Of a stretch of 49,983 nucleotides of DNA, positions 12,367 through 21,696 are shown one piece after another. The stretch is taken from NCBI GenBank assembly GCA_028277795.1, contig JANQFP010000037.1:1-49983 (forward strand), written 5' to 3'. The notes under the pieces are model-generated. The model searched no databases. It was not told where the DNA came from and saw nothing but the letters and a program-made list of their open reading frames with translations. The translations under genes were made by a program, and so were the position numbers. Source of the stretch: Rhodospirillales bacterium (GTDB lineage: Bacteria > Pseudomonadota > Alphaproteobacteria > Rhodospirillales > JANQFP01). The number at the start of each line of letters is the position of its first letter. Positions within the stretch are counted from its first letter, which is position 1.

Positions 12367-12465
12367 CTAGAACGCACCCGCGATCAGGGTGTCGGACGAC
12401 ACGTGGAAGGCCACCGATATGAGGGTCAGCGTGATCGCCACGGCAAACGCTTTCAGCATCGTCAT
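12367..12465 (-). CDS. Small 32-residue membrane peptide
   Basis: A short frame starting [18 protein letters not shown] and ending in LIAGAF. It is preceded by a GGGAGAGG-type ribosome binding site at good spacing (within 12470-12480). The peptide is one hydrophobic segment (about residues 4-20) with a single Lys near the N-terminus, so it could be a single-pass membrane peptide or a secreted peptide. It lies 167 bases upstream of divK on the same strand. No family is recognised. The start codon, RBS and hydrophobic character argue for a real gene, but the length makes this uncertain. Confidence 0.5.
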   Translation of the reverse strand: MTMLKAFAVAITLTLISVAFHVSSDTLIAGAF

Positions 12466-12777
12466 GATGACCTCTCCCGCTGGTGTTCCCATCGGCCGCC
12501 GAAGGGCGGTCGTCCAAGACGGCATGATCTCACCGCTGCCGTCTCGGCACAGTGATGGTCGTCACAAATCGCGATAAATTTGCGGCGAAATGCGGGCAAT
12601 CGGAGGGCGGTCGCCGCAGACGGAATCCGAGTGGCGCCGGCGGCTGCAAGCGCCCGAATCGAAACAACCCGTCACTCCCCCGCAACACTACACGCAAGCG
12701 GGAGTCCATGGTGAGACCGCTGTTTCTGGGTTCCCGCCTGCGCGGGAACGACGGGCGGTTGGGGGGGCGGGCCGGCG
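12466..12777. other. Intergenic region with short palindrome
   Basis: No supported gene. The part next to 12480 holds the ribosome binding site of the small leftward peptide. At 12731-12748 there is a hairpin TTCCCGC-CTGC-GCGGGAA, preceded by CTGGG. This core resembles a dispersed intergenic repeat common in proteobacterial genomes, and it could act as a bidirectional terminator. It lies just beyond the end of the CRP-like gene. Confidence 0.5.
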
Positions 12778-13476
12778 TTATTCGCCGCGCACTTCTTCGA
12801 CCATGCTGCGCAGCACGTCGATGTCGCGGATCACGAGCACGTTCTTCTTGCGCTCGACGATGCCCTTGCGGGCCAGCTCGTTCATCACCCGGGCCACCGT
12901 CTCGCGGGTGGTGCTGACGCGGGCGGCGATGTCGCTGTGCACCGGGATGGGGTCGATCACCGCCTCGCGCTCGTCCTCGCCCCTGGTCTGGGCCAGACGC
13001 AGGAGCTCGGCGTGCACCCGGTTGTTGGCGGCCAGGGTGCTCAGATCCATGATGCGGTCGTTGGACGCGCGCACGATCTTGGCCAGCTGCATCATCACCC
13101 TGTACCCGACCTCGGGGTGGCCTTCCAGAAGGCGCATGAAGTGGTCGGCCGGCAGGGAGGCGATCTCGCAGTCGGTGAGGGCCATCACGCTGGCCGACCG
13201 CGGCTCGCCGTCAATGGCCGCCAGCTCGCCGAAATGGCCGCCCTCCTTGAAGTCGGCGAACGACACCTCGCGGCCGCTGACCGAATAGTTGACCACGCGC
13301 ACGCGGCCCTGGACGACGAAAAACACGTCGCTGCTTTCGGCGTGGCGGTCGATGATCTGCTCCTGGGCGCCATAGCGGCGCCACCGGCACGCCTGCTCGA
13401 TGGGACGCAGGCTCTCCGGCTGGAGGTCGGCGAACAGCTCGATGCCAGACAGGGTAGCGACACTGGGTTCGGACAC
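12778..13476 (-). CDS. CRP/FNR family transcriptional regulator
   Basis: A 232-residue regulator. The GTG start is chosen because AGGAGGGAG lies just upstream. The N-terminal part (about 15-130) is a cyclic-nucleotide-binding-type beta barrel (FKEGGHFGELAAIDGEPRSA). The C-terminal winged helix (about 165-228) contains DIAARVSTTRETVARVMNEL. GELAA plus RSASV resembles the cAMP pocket of Crp, and the N-terminal cysteines of FNR are absent, so cyclic-nucleotide sensing is more likely than oxygen sensing. The targets are unknown. It is separated from purU by 233 bases with no gene. Confidence 0.87.
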   Translation of the reverse strand: MSEPSVATLSGIELFADLQPESLRPIEQACRWRRYGAQEQIIDRHAESSDVFFVVQGRVRVVNYSVSGREVSFADFKEGGHFGELAAIDGEPRSASVMALTDCEIASLPADHFMRLLEGHPEVGYRVMMQLAKIVRASNDRIMDLSTLAANNRVHAELLRLAQTRGEDEREAVIDPIPVHSDIAARVSTTRETVARVMNELARKGIVERKKNVLVIRDIDVLRSMVEEVRGE

Positions 13477-13709
13477 GCGCTCCCTCCTTGCTCCCCCGTC
13501 CGAGAGGCGGTCGGCGTCCGTGATGACGACCAACCCCTTGTAACACAAAACGATGCCGGCTGAAAACGCGAGATGCCGGCGCGTTTCCGAATCGACTCGC
13601 GAAGCGCCGTAGAGTCGCGCCGGCAAGCCCGCGCGGCGCCTGAGCGCCACCGCCTTCGCATGACATGGCCCGGAGGGTCATTTCATCGGCGCGGCGGTAT
13701 GCGCGCCGG

Positions 13710-14579
13710 TCAGCGCAGGACGACGGTCTTGGTGCCGTTGAGCAGCACGCGATGCTCCACGTGGTAGCGCACGGCGCGGGCCAGCACAACGTTCTCGATG
13801 TCGCGGCCGACGTCGGCCAGGGCGTGCGGCGAGTAGGTGTGGTCGACCCGCTCCACCGCCTGCTCGATGATGGGGCCTTCGTCCAGGTCGGTGGTCACGT
13901 AATGGGCGGTGGCGCCGATCAGCTTGACGCCGCGCACGTGGGCCTGGTGGTAGGGCCGGGCGCCCTTGAACCCGGGCAGGAACGAGTGGTGGATGTTGAT
14001 GCAGCGGCCGCGCAGGCGCTCGCACAGGCGGGGCGACAGGATCTGCATGTAGCGGGCCAGCACCACCAGATCGATCTCGAACTGGTTGATCAGGCCCCAT
14101 ACCGCCTCCTCCTGCTCCAGCTTGGTCTCCGGCGTCAGCGGCAGGTGGTGGAAGGGGATGTCGTGCCATTCGGCGAGGGGGGCCAGGTCCGGATGGTTGG
14201 AGATGATGGCCGGGATCTCGATGCGAAGCTCGCCGGTGCGGTAGCGGTACAGCAGGTCGTTGAGGCAGTGGTCGGCCTTGGACACCAGGATGGTCACCCG
14301 CTGGCGGCGCTCGGCGTCGTGCAGCCCCCACACCATCTGGAAGCGGCCGGCGATGCGCGAGAACCGCTTGACGAACTCGCCGGCCGGCGGCGTGAAGGCG
14401 CCACAGGTGAACACCGTGCGCATGAAGAATCGGCGGGTCTCGGGATCGCCGAAATGGGAGGACTCGTTGATGAAGGCGTCCTGGTCGGCGAGGAACCCGG
14501 CCACCGCGGCGACGATGCCGACGGTATCGGGGCACGAGATGGTGAGCACGTAGCTCTCGCTCTTTTCGTCTTCGCTCAT
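13710..14579 (-). CDS. purU: Formyltetrahydrofolate deformylase
   Basis: PurU hydrolyses 10-formyl-tetrahydrofolate to formate and tetrahydrofolate. This balances one-carbon pools and feeds formate to purine synthesis. The 289-residue protein has an N-terminal ACT domain (about 10-90, YVLTISCPDTVGIVAAV) and a formyltransferase-like domain with ISNHPDLAPLAEW, INIHHSFLPGFKGARPYHQA and DLDEGPIIEQ, where the catalytic Asn, His and Asp sit. The length is typical. It lies 37 bases downstream of the gamma-glutamyltransferase-like gene on the same strand. Confidence 0.95.
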   Translation of the reverse strand: MSEDEKSESYVLTISCPDTVGIVAAVAGFLADQDAFINESSHFGDPETRRFFMRTVFTCGAFTPPAGEFVKRFSRIAGRFQMVWGLHDAERRQRVTILVSKADHCLNDLLYRYRTGELRIEIPAIISNHPDLAPLAEWHDIPFHHLPLTPETKLEQEEAVWGLINQFEIDLVVLARYMQILSPRLCERLRGRCINIHHSFLPGFKGARPYHQAHVRGVKLIGATAHYVTTDLDEGPIIEQAVERVDHTYSPHALADVGRDIENVVLARAVRYHVEHRVLLNGTKTVVLR

Positions 14580-14616
14580 GGATGCGTCCCCCTGCCCCCT
14601 GCGTCCGACCGTCGGC

Positions 14617-16176
14617 TCAGACCGTCACCGTGACGCCGCCGCGGCGGGCGTCGCCGGCCCCGGCGAACCGCCCCGGGCCGGGGTCGAATAGCACGGAATG
14701 GGCGCCGCCGAAAAAGAAGTTGCGGCCTTCCCACATCTCCATGTCGGGATAGGCGGCGGCGAGGCCGCGCACCTCGTCCTCGTCGAACCCGGCCTCGACG
14801 CTGAGCCGGCCCTCCTCGTAGTGGATGCGCGGGCTGTCCACGGCCTCGTCCAGGGGCATGCCGAAGGCCAGCACGTTGAGCAGCACCTGGAGGATGGCGG
14901 TGCGGATGCGGTTGGAGCCGCCCGAGCCCAGGGCCACCCGCGCCCCGTCGCCGCGCAGCAGGATGGTCGGGGACATCATGGAGGCCATGCGCACGTCGGT
15001 GGGCCAGCGGTGGAAGCCGTAGGGATTGATGTCCGCCTCCCCCAGCATGTTGTTGAGCATGACCCCGGTGCCGGGGACGATGTAGGCGGCCCCCTCGCCG
15101 TTGCTGACGGTCATGCTGGCGGCGTTGCCGTCGCCGTCGATGATGCTGATCTGGGTGGTGCCGCGGGCCGTTGCCGGCCGGCCCGCGATCTGGCGCCGGT
15201 AGGCGTCGATCAGATCGGGGTCGAGGAGGACGGCGGCGGCCCGGTCCTCGTCCGCCTCGTGCAGGCAGCTGTCGATGCGCGCCTTGTTGGTGAGCGCCAT
15301 GACCTCGGCCAGCCGTTCCAGATGGGCCCGCGACCCGAACCGCAGCTCGCCGAGCCCGGTCTCGCGCAGCAGCTCGAGGGCGAAGGCGATCAGGATGCCG
15401 CCCGTGGACGGCGGCGGGTTGGTGAACAGCCGCGCCGTGCGGAAAGTGCGCTCCAGGGGCCGCCGCACGATGGCCCGGTAGCCGGCGAAGTCCGCTTCCC
15501 CCAGGTTGCCGCCGCCGGCCTGGCAGTCGGCGACGATGCGGCGCGCCACCTCGCCGCGGTAGAACAGCCCCTCGCCCTCCCGCGCCAGGGCCTCGATCAG
15601 GTCGGCGAACTCGGCGTTGGCCAGCACCTCGCCACGGCGCACCGGAACGCCCTCGTGCTCGCGGCTGCCGTAGACGGCGCGGCAGGTGGCGTTGGACATG
15701 TAGATGGGCTCCACCACGTCGAACAGATGGGCCTGGAAGCCGTTGACCTCGACGCCGGTCCGCCCGAGGGCCGCCGCGGGCTCGACGATGCGGGTCATGG
15801 GCAGGCGCCCCAGGTCGCGGTGGACCAGAAACAGGCCGCGCACCACCCCCGGCGTGGCGATGGACCCCATGCCGATGTGGAACTCCTGCTGGGCGGTGCC
15901 GAAGTCGGTGACGATGGGGAAGAAGTCCACGTCCGCCTCGTCCCGGCGCTGGCGCGGGGTCTGGGTGAAGAAGTCGTAGGCGGCCACCCGGCCCTCGGCG
16001 GTGCGGGCGAGCAGGAAGCCGCCGCCACCCAGGGAGGCCAGCACCGGTTCGGCGACGCAGGCGGCGAACAGCGCCGCCAGGGCGGCATCGTAGGCGTTGC
16101 CGCCGTCCTCCAGGATGGCGGCCGCCGCGGCTGCGGTGTCGGGATGCCCGACCGCGATCACCCCCTTGTTGGCCAT
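14617..16176 (-). CDS. Gamma-glutamyltransferase family protein
   Basis: An Ntn-hydrolase-fold enzyme of 519 residues, starting MANKGVIAVGHPD. The self-processing nucleophile is expected at Thr340 in GTTQISIIDGDGN, and the small subunit would run from there to the C-terminus. The motif LGSGGSNRIRTA is also typical. The start shows no signal peptide, unlike classical periplasmic GGT, so a cytoplasmic enzyme acting on glutathione-like or other gamma-glutamyl amides is likely. Family members also include cephalosporin acylases, so the substrate is not certain. It is followed by purU, 37 bases away. Confidence 0.87.
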   Translation of the reverse strand: MANKGVIAVGHPDTAAAAAAILEDGGNAYDAALAALFAACVAEPVLASLGGGGFLLARTAEGRVAAYDFFTQTPRQRRDEADVDFFPIVTDFGTAQQEFHIGMGSIATPGVVRGLFLVHRDLGRLPMTRIVEPAAALGRTGVEVNGFQAHLFDVVEPIYMSNATCRAVYGSREHEGVPVRRGEVLANAEFADLIEALAREGEGLFYRGEVARRIVADCQAGGGNLGEADFAGYRAIVRRPLERTFRTARLFTNPPPSTGGILIAFALELLRETGLGELRFGSRAHLERLAEVMALTNKARIDSCLHEADEDRAAAVLLDPDLIDAYRRQIAGRPATARGTTQISIIDGDGNAASMTVSNGEGAAYIVPGTGVMLNNMLGEADINPYGFHRWPTDVRMASMMSPTILLRGDGARVALGSGGSNRIRTAILQVLLNVLAFGMPLDEAVDSPRIHYEEGRLSVEAGFDEDEVRGLAAAYPDMEMWEGRNFFFGGAHSVLFDPGPGRFAGAGDARRGGVTVTV

Positions 16177-16231
16177 ATGCGTGCCCGGTCCGGTCGCGAA
16201 GGCGGTTCGGTAGCGGCTGCGGCGGGTCCTG

Positions 16232-18211
16232 TCAACCGGCGGCGCGGGCGGCCAGGGCCGCCGCCACACGGTCCATGACCGAGTCCCAGTCGCCGGCCAT
16301 CGGCTGGCGGAACAGGCGCGCCGTCGGGTACCAGGGGCTGTCCTCGCGGTCGCGCAGCCAGCGCCAGTCGGGGGCCGCCGCCAGCAGCACCCACACCGGC
16401 CGTCCCAGGGCCCCGGCCAGGTGGACGACGGCCGTATCGACGCTGATCACCAGGTCGAGGACGCTGACCAGGGCCGCGGTGTCGGCGAAGTCGTCGATCA
16501 GCGGCGCCACGTCCCGCACCGCGCCGGCCGGCAGGTCGGCCAGCTCGGCGCCCCGTTCGTCCACCTGCAGGCTGACGAACCGGACCCCCTCCACCGCCAG
16601 CAGGCGCGCGAGATGGCGCGCCGGCATGGAGCGGGTGCGGTCCAGCGGATGGATGGGGTTGCCGGCCCAGGCCAGGCCGACCCGCAGCCCCCCGCCTTCG
16701 CCCAGCCGCTGGCGCCATGCGGCGACGCGGTCCGGATCGGCGGTCAGGTACGGGGACCCGGCGGGGATGGTGTCCACGGTCGTGTCCATCAGGCCGGGCA
16801 GGCTCATCAGCGCCACGCAGGCGTCGAAGGGCGGCAGCGCCGCGCCCCGCGCCACCACCTCGGCTGCACCGTCGACGTCCCGAAACAGACCGGTCAGCCG
16901 GGGATCGCACTCGACGACCACGCGGGCACCGCGGTCGCGCAGCAGGGGCACGTAGCGGACGAACTGGATGGCGTCGCCCGCGCCCTGCTCGTCGTGGACC
17001 AGGAGGGTCCGTCCGTTCGGGTCGCCGCCATCCCAGCGCGGGCGGTCCTCATGGCGCCGCCAGGGGCGGAAGGTGTCGGTCTCCCAGCGCCACTCGTATT
17101 CGGCCCACCCCTGCCGGTAGTCCCCGGCCAGCAGCAGCGCCACGCCCAGGTTCTTGTGAGCACCGGCGAAATCGGGGTCAGCGGCCACCGCCAGCCGGTG
17201 CGCCGCCACCGCGTCCTCGACCCGCCCCAGGGCCTGCAGGGCGCCGCCCAGGTTGGTCTGCGCCTCGGCGTATCCGGGGCACAGGGCGAGGGCCTGCTCG
17301 AAGGCGGCCACCGCGGCGGCGGGATCGTCCATGTCGACCAGGGCGTTGCCCAGGTTGTTGTGGGCCTCGGCGAAGTCGGGGCGGATGGCGATGGCGCGCC
17401 GGTAGGCCGCCGCCGCTTCGCCGGGCCGCCCCAGCTCGGCGAGCACGACGCCCAGGTTGTTGTGGGCCTCGGCGAAGTCGGGGCGGGCGTCCACCACCCG
17501 GGCGTAGGCGGCCGCCGCCTCGTCGGGCCGCCCGGCCTTGTGCAGGGCCTCGCCGAGGTTGTAGCAGGCCTCGACGAAGTCGGGCGCGTGGTCCAGGGCC
17601 TCGTGAAAGGCCGCTGCCGCCTCGTCGGCACGACCCAGGCGGGTCAAGGCGATGCCCAGGTTATTGTGGGCATGGGCCGCCCCGGGCTTGAGCGCCACGG
17701 CCCGGCGGCAGGCCGCCTCCGCCTCCTCCGGCCGGTCCAGTTGGTTGAGCACGAAAGCCAGGTTGCTGTGGGCGTCGGCGTGGTCGGGCCGGGCGCCGAC
17801 GGCGCGGCGGAAGGCGTCAGCGGCTTCATCGGTCCGGCCCAGGGCGACCAGGGTGTTGCCCAGGTTGAAATGGGCGTCGGCGTAATCGGGCCGCAGGCGG
17901 CCCGCCGTGGCCAGCGACTCCGCCGCCTCGTCCAGACGTCCCAGCGCCTTGAGGGCGTTGCCCCGGTTGAAGTGAACGTCGGCGAAGTCGGGAGCGGCGG
18001 CGGCGGCCGCCCGCAGCAGCGCCTCGGCCCGCCCGGCGTCGCCGAGCTGCAGGGTCGCCACGCCGGCCAGGTGCAGGGCGTCGGCGTGGTCCGGCGCCGC
18101 CGTCAGGACCTCCAGGTAGGCCTCCAGGGCCTCAGCCGGCCGGCCGGCGCGGTGCAGGGCGAGGGCGCGGGCGAACGGGTCCGATGCCTCGGCGGCGTCG
18201 TCACCGGTCAC
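16232..18211 (-). CDS. TPR repeat protein with glycosyltransferase-like C-terminus
   Basis: A 659-residue protein from a GTG start; the upstream in-frame sequence has no repeat homology. Residues about 10-390 are roughly eleven tandem 34-residue TPR units of the form PDFAEAHNNLGxxLxxLGR. Residues about 400-650 form a GT-B-like domain (HDEQGAGDAIQFVRYVPLL, VGLAWAGNPIHPLDRTRS, ISVDTAVVHLAGALGRPVW) similar to the family near heptosyltransferases. TPR-glycosyltransferase fusions are often involved in protein or surface glycan modification, and the acceptor here is unknown. It is 55 bases upstream of the GGT-like gene and divergent from the ChaN-PDZ gene. Confidence 0.85.
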   Translation of the reverse strand: MTGDDAAEASDPFARALALHRAGRPAEALEAYLEVLTAAPDHADALHLAGVATLQLGDAGRAEALLRAAAAAAPDFADVHFNRGNALKALGRLDEAAESLATAGRLRPDYADAHFNLGNTLVALGRTDEAADAFRRAVGARPDHADAHSNLAFVLNQLDRPEEAEAACRRAVALKPGAAHAHNNLGIALTRLGRADEAAAAFHEALDHAPDFVEACYNLGEALHKAGRPDEAAAAYARVVDARPDFAEAHNNLGVVLAELGRPGEAAAAYRRAIAIRPDFAEAHNNLGNALVDMDDPAAAVAAFEQALALCPGYAEAQTNLGGALQALGRVEDAVAAHRLAVAADPDFAGAHKNLGVALLLAGDYRQGWAEYEWRWETDTFRPWRRHEDRPRWDGGDPNGRTLLVHDEQGAGDAIQFVRYVPLLRDRGARVVVECDPRLTGLFRDVDGAAEVVARGAALPPFDACVALMSLPGLMDTTVDTIPAGSPYLTADPDRVAAWRQRLGEGGGLRVGLAWAGNPIHPLDRTRSMPARHLARLLAVEGVRFVSLQVDERGAELADLPAGAVRDVAPLIDDFADTAALVSVLDLVISVDTAVVHLAGALGRPVWVLLAAAPDWRWLRDREDSPWYPTARLFRQPMAGDWDSVMDRVAAALAARAAG

Positions 18212-18444
18212 GGCGGGGCGCCCGAGAACAGATATAGACGATGGGGGTTGCAGCCGACATGGTCGTCCAAGTCTACACCAAGGCGCGGGCTCCCGAATCC
18301 CGTTTGGCGGGATCAAGGATCGCGCTTCCCCGCCATTCGGGTGTTTCCAGACCGGGGTTTTCGGGCATTATGGGGGCACCGACGACCCAACCCTTGCCCG
18401 TTCCGGGGCGGCGCTTGCGGCCCGACCCGCACGAAGAGGCGCCC

Positions 18445-19647
18445 ATGCGCACCATGTTTTTCGCACTTCTCGGCCTCGCCGCCCTCGGCGTCGCCGCAAC
18501 CGCCGGTCCCGTCGCCGCCGAAAACTGCGTCGCGCCGGGGCGCTGGATCGAGCCGGCCACCGGCAAGGCGCTGGCCGAGCCGGCGCTCATGGCCCGCATG
18601 GCGCGGCGACCGGTGGTCCTCCTCGGCGAGACCCACGCCAACGCCGAGCACCACCGGTGGCAGCTCCACACCATCGCCGCCCTGCACGGCCGGGAGACCA
18701 ACATGGTGCTGGCCTTCGAGGCGTTCCCGCGCCGCGTGCAGCCGGTGCTCGACCGGTGGATCCGCGGCGAGCTCGGCGAACGGTCGTTCCTCCGCGAGAG
18801 CGAGTGGGATCAGGTGTGGCGGTACGACCCCGACCTCTACATGCCGCTGTTCCATTTCGCCCGCATCCACCGCATTCCCATGCTGGCCATCAACGTCGAC
18901 CGCGAGTTGGTGTCCCGGGTCGGCCGCGAGGGCTGGGCCTCGGTGCCCGACGACCAGCGCCAGGGGGTGACCAGTCCCGCCCCCGCGTCCGACGCCTATC
19001 TGCGGCGGCTGAGCATGGTCTACGGCGAACATGGGGACGATCGCGGCGGCGAAGGCGAGTCCGCCGCCAAGCCTGCCCCCGCCGACGACCCGGCGTTCCG
19101 CCGTTTCGTCGAGGCCCAGTTGACCTGGGACCGGGCCATGGCCCAGGCCATGGCCGAGGTCCGGCGGGCCGGCGGCGACCCCCTGATCGTGGCCGTCATC
19201 GGCGGCGGGCACGTGGAGTACGGCCACGGCGTGCCCCACCAGTTGCGCTCCCTGAAGCTCCGGGGCGGCGCGGTCCTGTTGCCGTGGGATGCGGACCGCC
19301 CCTGCACCGACCTCACCGCCGGCGACGGCACGCCGGTGGCCGACGCCGTGTTCGGCGTCTCCCCGCCCAAGGCGGAGGCCGTTGCCGGCAAGCCCAAGCT
19401 CGGCGTCCAGATCGAGAATACCGATGGCGGCATCGCCGTCCGGCGGGTCATCGAGGGCAGCGTCGCCGAGGCCGCCGGCCTGACCAAGGACGACGTCATC
19501 GTCGAGGCGGCGGGGATGCCGGTCGCCCGCAGCCGCGACTTCGTCTCCATCGTCCGTGGTCAGCCCCCCGGCACCTGGCTGCCCATCAAGGTGCGCCGCC
19601 ACGGTGTCACCATCGAGCTGGTGGCCCGCTTCCCCCGCCTGCCATGA
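18445..19647 (+). CDS. ChaN-like putative haem-binding protein with C-terminal PDZ domain
   Basis: A 400-residue exported protein. The start MRTMFFALLGLAALGVAA is a clear Sec signal peptide. The ChaN/Cofac_haem_bdg domain (about 40-310) shows VVLLGETHANAEHH, VLAFEAFPRR and VAVIGGGHVEYGHG. ChaN of Campylobacter binds two haems as a lipoprotein, but there is no lipobox cysteine here. The last 90 residues are a PDZ domain (RVIEGSVAEAAGLTKDDVI). The stop overlaps the start of the M1 peptidase gene (ATGA), so the two are translationally coupled and probably act together in the periplasm. Haem binding is known only for relatives. Confidence 0.82.
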   Translation: MRTMFFALLGLAALGVAATAGPVAAENCVAPGRWIEPATGKALAEPALMARMARRPVVLLGETHANAEHHRWQLHTIAALHGRETNMVLAFEAFPRRVQPVLDRWIRGELGERSFLRESEWDQVWRYDPDLYMPLFHFARIHRIPMLAINVDRELVSRVGREGWASVPDDQRQGVTSPAPASDAYLRRLSMVYGEHGDDRGGEGESAAKPAPADDPAFRRFVEAQLTWDRAMAQAMAEVRRAGGDPLIVAVIGGGHVEYGHGVPHQLRSLKLRGGAVLLPWDADRPCTDLTAGDGTPVADAVFGVSPPKAEAVAGKPKLGVQIENTDGGIAVRRVIEGSVAEAAGLTKDDVIVEAAGMPVARSRDFVSIVRGQPPGTWLPIKVRRHGVTIELVARFPRLP

Positions 19648-21605
19648 GGCGGCCGGCGCCGCTTCTCGCCCTGCTGCTGCTGTGCGGGCCGGCGATCGCC
19701 CACCAGCCGGTCGTCCGTCACGAGGCCACCGTCCGCCTCGACCCGGCCGTTCGCACCCTCTCTGTCGAAGACGCGATCCAGGTGACCGGTGTGGGGACCG
19801 TGCGTTTCCGCCTCGCCCCCTTTCTGCGCATCACGGCGGCCAGCGTCGACGGCCGCCCGCAGACACCGACCGGCGGCCGCGGTGACTGGCGCATAAACTT
19901 GGGCGCGGCCGGCCTCCACCAGGTCCGGCTCGCGTACCGCGGCACCCTGGCCGCCCTGCCCGAGGGCGGCGGCGCGGCGGGACCGGGCCGGGCGGTGGCG
20001 GGCCCGGCCGGCGCCTACCTGCCGCCGTCGGCCGCGTGGCTGCCGGTCTTCGAAGACCCGTTCGCATACCGGGTCGCCGTCGACACCCCGGCGCCCCACC
20101 GCGCCGTCCTGCCCGGCCGGCTGGTCGAGGAATCAGCGGCGGACGGGCGCCGCCACGCCGTGTTCGAGAGCGAGACGCCGTCCGACGGGGCGGTGCTGCT
20201 GGCCGGCCCCTATGTGGTCGACGAGCGCCGGCACGGCGACATCCTCGTGCGCACCTGGTTCCATCCCGAGATCGCCGCGCTGGCGCCCGGTTACCTGGAC
20301 TCGACGGCCGGCTACCTGGACCTGTACGAGACCTGGATCGGCGACTATCCGTTTTCCGCCTTCCACGTGGTCTCGGGCCCCCTGCCCGTGGGCCTGGGCT
20401 TCCCCGGCCTGACCTACGTCGGCGCCCGGGTGCTGCGGCTGCCCTTCATCCGCGGCTCGTCCCTCGGCCACGAGGTGCTGCACAGCTGGTGGGGCAACGG
20501 CGTCCTGGTGGACTACCGGCGGGGCAACTGGGCCGAGGGGCTGACCACCTACATGGCCGACTACACCTACGCCCTCCAGCGCAGCCCCGACGAGGCGCGG
20601 GAGATGCGCCTCGGCTGGCTGCGCGACTACGCGGCCCTGCCGGCCGATCGCGACGCGCCGGCCGTGTCCTTCGTCTCCAAGCGCCACGATGCCGCGCAGG
20701 TGATCGGCTACCACAAGGTGGCCTTCCTGTTCCACATGCTGCGCCGGGACCTGGGCGAGGCGGCTTTCGACCGGGCGGTGCGCCTGCTGTGGCAGCGGCA
20801 CAAGTTCCGCGTCGCCGCCTGGCCCGACCTTCTGGCCGTCTTCGAGGAGGCGTCGGGCCGCGCCCTCGGCCAAATCTTCGACCAGTGGCTGACCCGCACC
20901 GGGGCGCCGAGCCTGCGCCTGGGCGCGGTGACGGTGGAGGCGGACGGCAACGACTACCGCGTCGCCTTCGCGCTCGGCCAGGAAGAGCCCGCTTATGCGC
21001 TGACGGTCCCGGTCGCCGTCGCCACCGACGACGGAGAGCAGCGTTTCGACGTCCGCCTCGACGGACGCGAGACCCGCGCCGCGCTGACCGTCGGCGCCCG
21101 GCCGCGGGCCGTCGCTGTGGACCCGGACTACGACGTGTTCCGCCGCCTGGCGCCGGACGAGGCGCCGCCCATCCTGCGCGACGTCACCCTGACCGCCGAC
21201 GCGGCGGTTGTACTCGCCGCCGATGGTCCGGCGCGCGACGTTGCCCGGCGCCTGGCCGGCCGCATGATGGACACGGCGCCCCGCTTCACGGACGCTCCTG
21301 CACGGAATGAAACCCTGCTCATCCTCGGCACCGCCGACCGGGTGGGGCCGGCCCTGGCCGCCGCCGGCCTGCCGCCCATGCCGGGCAGCCTGGCCGGCCG
21401 CGGGACGGCGCGGGTGTGGGCGGGCCGCGCCGACGGCCGCGCCTTCGTCGTCGTCGATGCCAACGACGCGGCGGCACTGACGGCGCTTCTGCGTCCCCTG
21501 CCCCACTACGGGCGTCAGGGCTACCTGGTCTTCGAGGGCGCCAAGGCCGTCGAGCGGGGCACCTGGCCGGCCGGGCCCGGACCCCTGCGGGTGACCTTGG
21601 AATGA
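19644..21605 (+). CDS. M1 family metallopeptidase, exported
   Basis: A 653-residue protein with a signal peptide (MRRPAPLLALLLLCGPAIA). Zinc ligands are in HEVLH (276-280) with Glu298 eighteen residues after the second His, the HExxH-18-E pattern of gluzincins. The usual substrate-binding GxMEN is replaced by GFPGLTYVG, as in divergent M1 members. The C-terminal 200 residues are of mixed character, with no domain I can name. Overlap with the upstream ChaN-PDZ gene suggests one periplasmic module. One possibility is degradation of haem-containing or other peptides; this is inference. Confidence 0.87.
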   Translation: MRRPAPLLALLLLCGPAIAHQPVVRHEATVRLDPAVRTLSVEDAIQVTGVGTVRFRLAPFLRITAASVDGRPQTPTGGRGDWRINLGAAGLHQVRLAYRGTLAALPEGGGAAGPGRAVAGPAGAYLPPSAAWLPVFEDPFAYRVAVDTPAPHRAVLPGRLVEESAADGRRHAVFESETPSDGAVLLAGPYVVDERRHGDILVRTWFHPEIAALAPGYLDSTAGYLDLYETWIGDYPFSAFHVVSGPLPVGLGFPGLTYVGARVLRLPFIRGSSLGHEVLHSWWGNGVLVDYRRGNWAEGLTTYMADYTYALQRSPDEAREMRLGWLRDYAALPADRDAPAVSFVSKRHDAAQVIGYHKVAFLFHMLRRDLGEAAFDRAVRLLWQRHKFRVAAWPDLLAVFEEASGRALGQIFDQWLTRTGAPSLRLGAVTVEADGNDYRVAFALGQEEPAYALTVPVAVATDDGEQRFDVRLDGRETRAALTVGARPRAVAVDPDYDVFRRLAPDEAPPILRDVTLTADAAVVLAADGPARDVARRLAGRMMDTAPRFTDAPARNETLLILGTADRVGPALAAAGLPPMPGSLAGRGTARVWAGRADGRAFVVVDANDAAALTALLRPLPHYGRQGYLVFEGAKAVERGTWPAGPGPLRVTLE

Positions 21606-21696
21606 CCTCCGCGGTTCGGTTGACAGGGCCCGCGGGAGGGTCGATGATCGATCGACGCCGGCCGACTCCCAACAAGAACAACGAAGCGAAAACCGC

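Noticed and set aside
16177..16269. Longer start for the gamma-glutamyltransferase-like gene
   Set aside because: The extension is Arg/Pro-rich, overlaps the end of the TPR gene and has no signal peptide.
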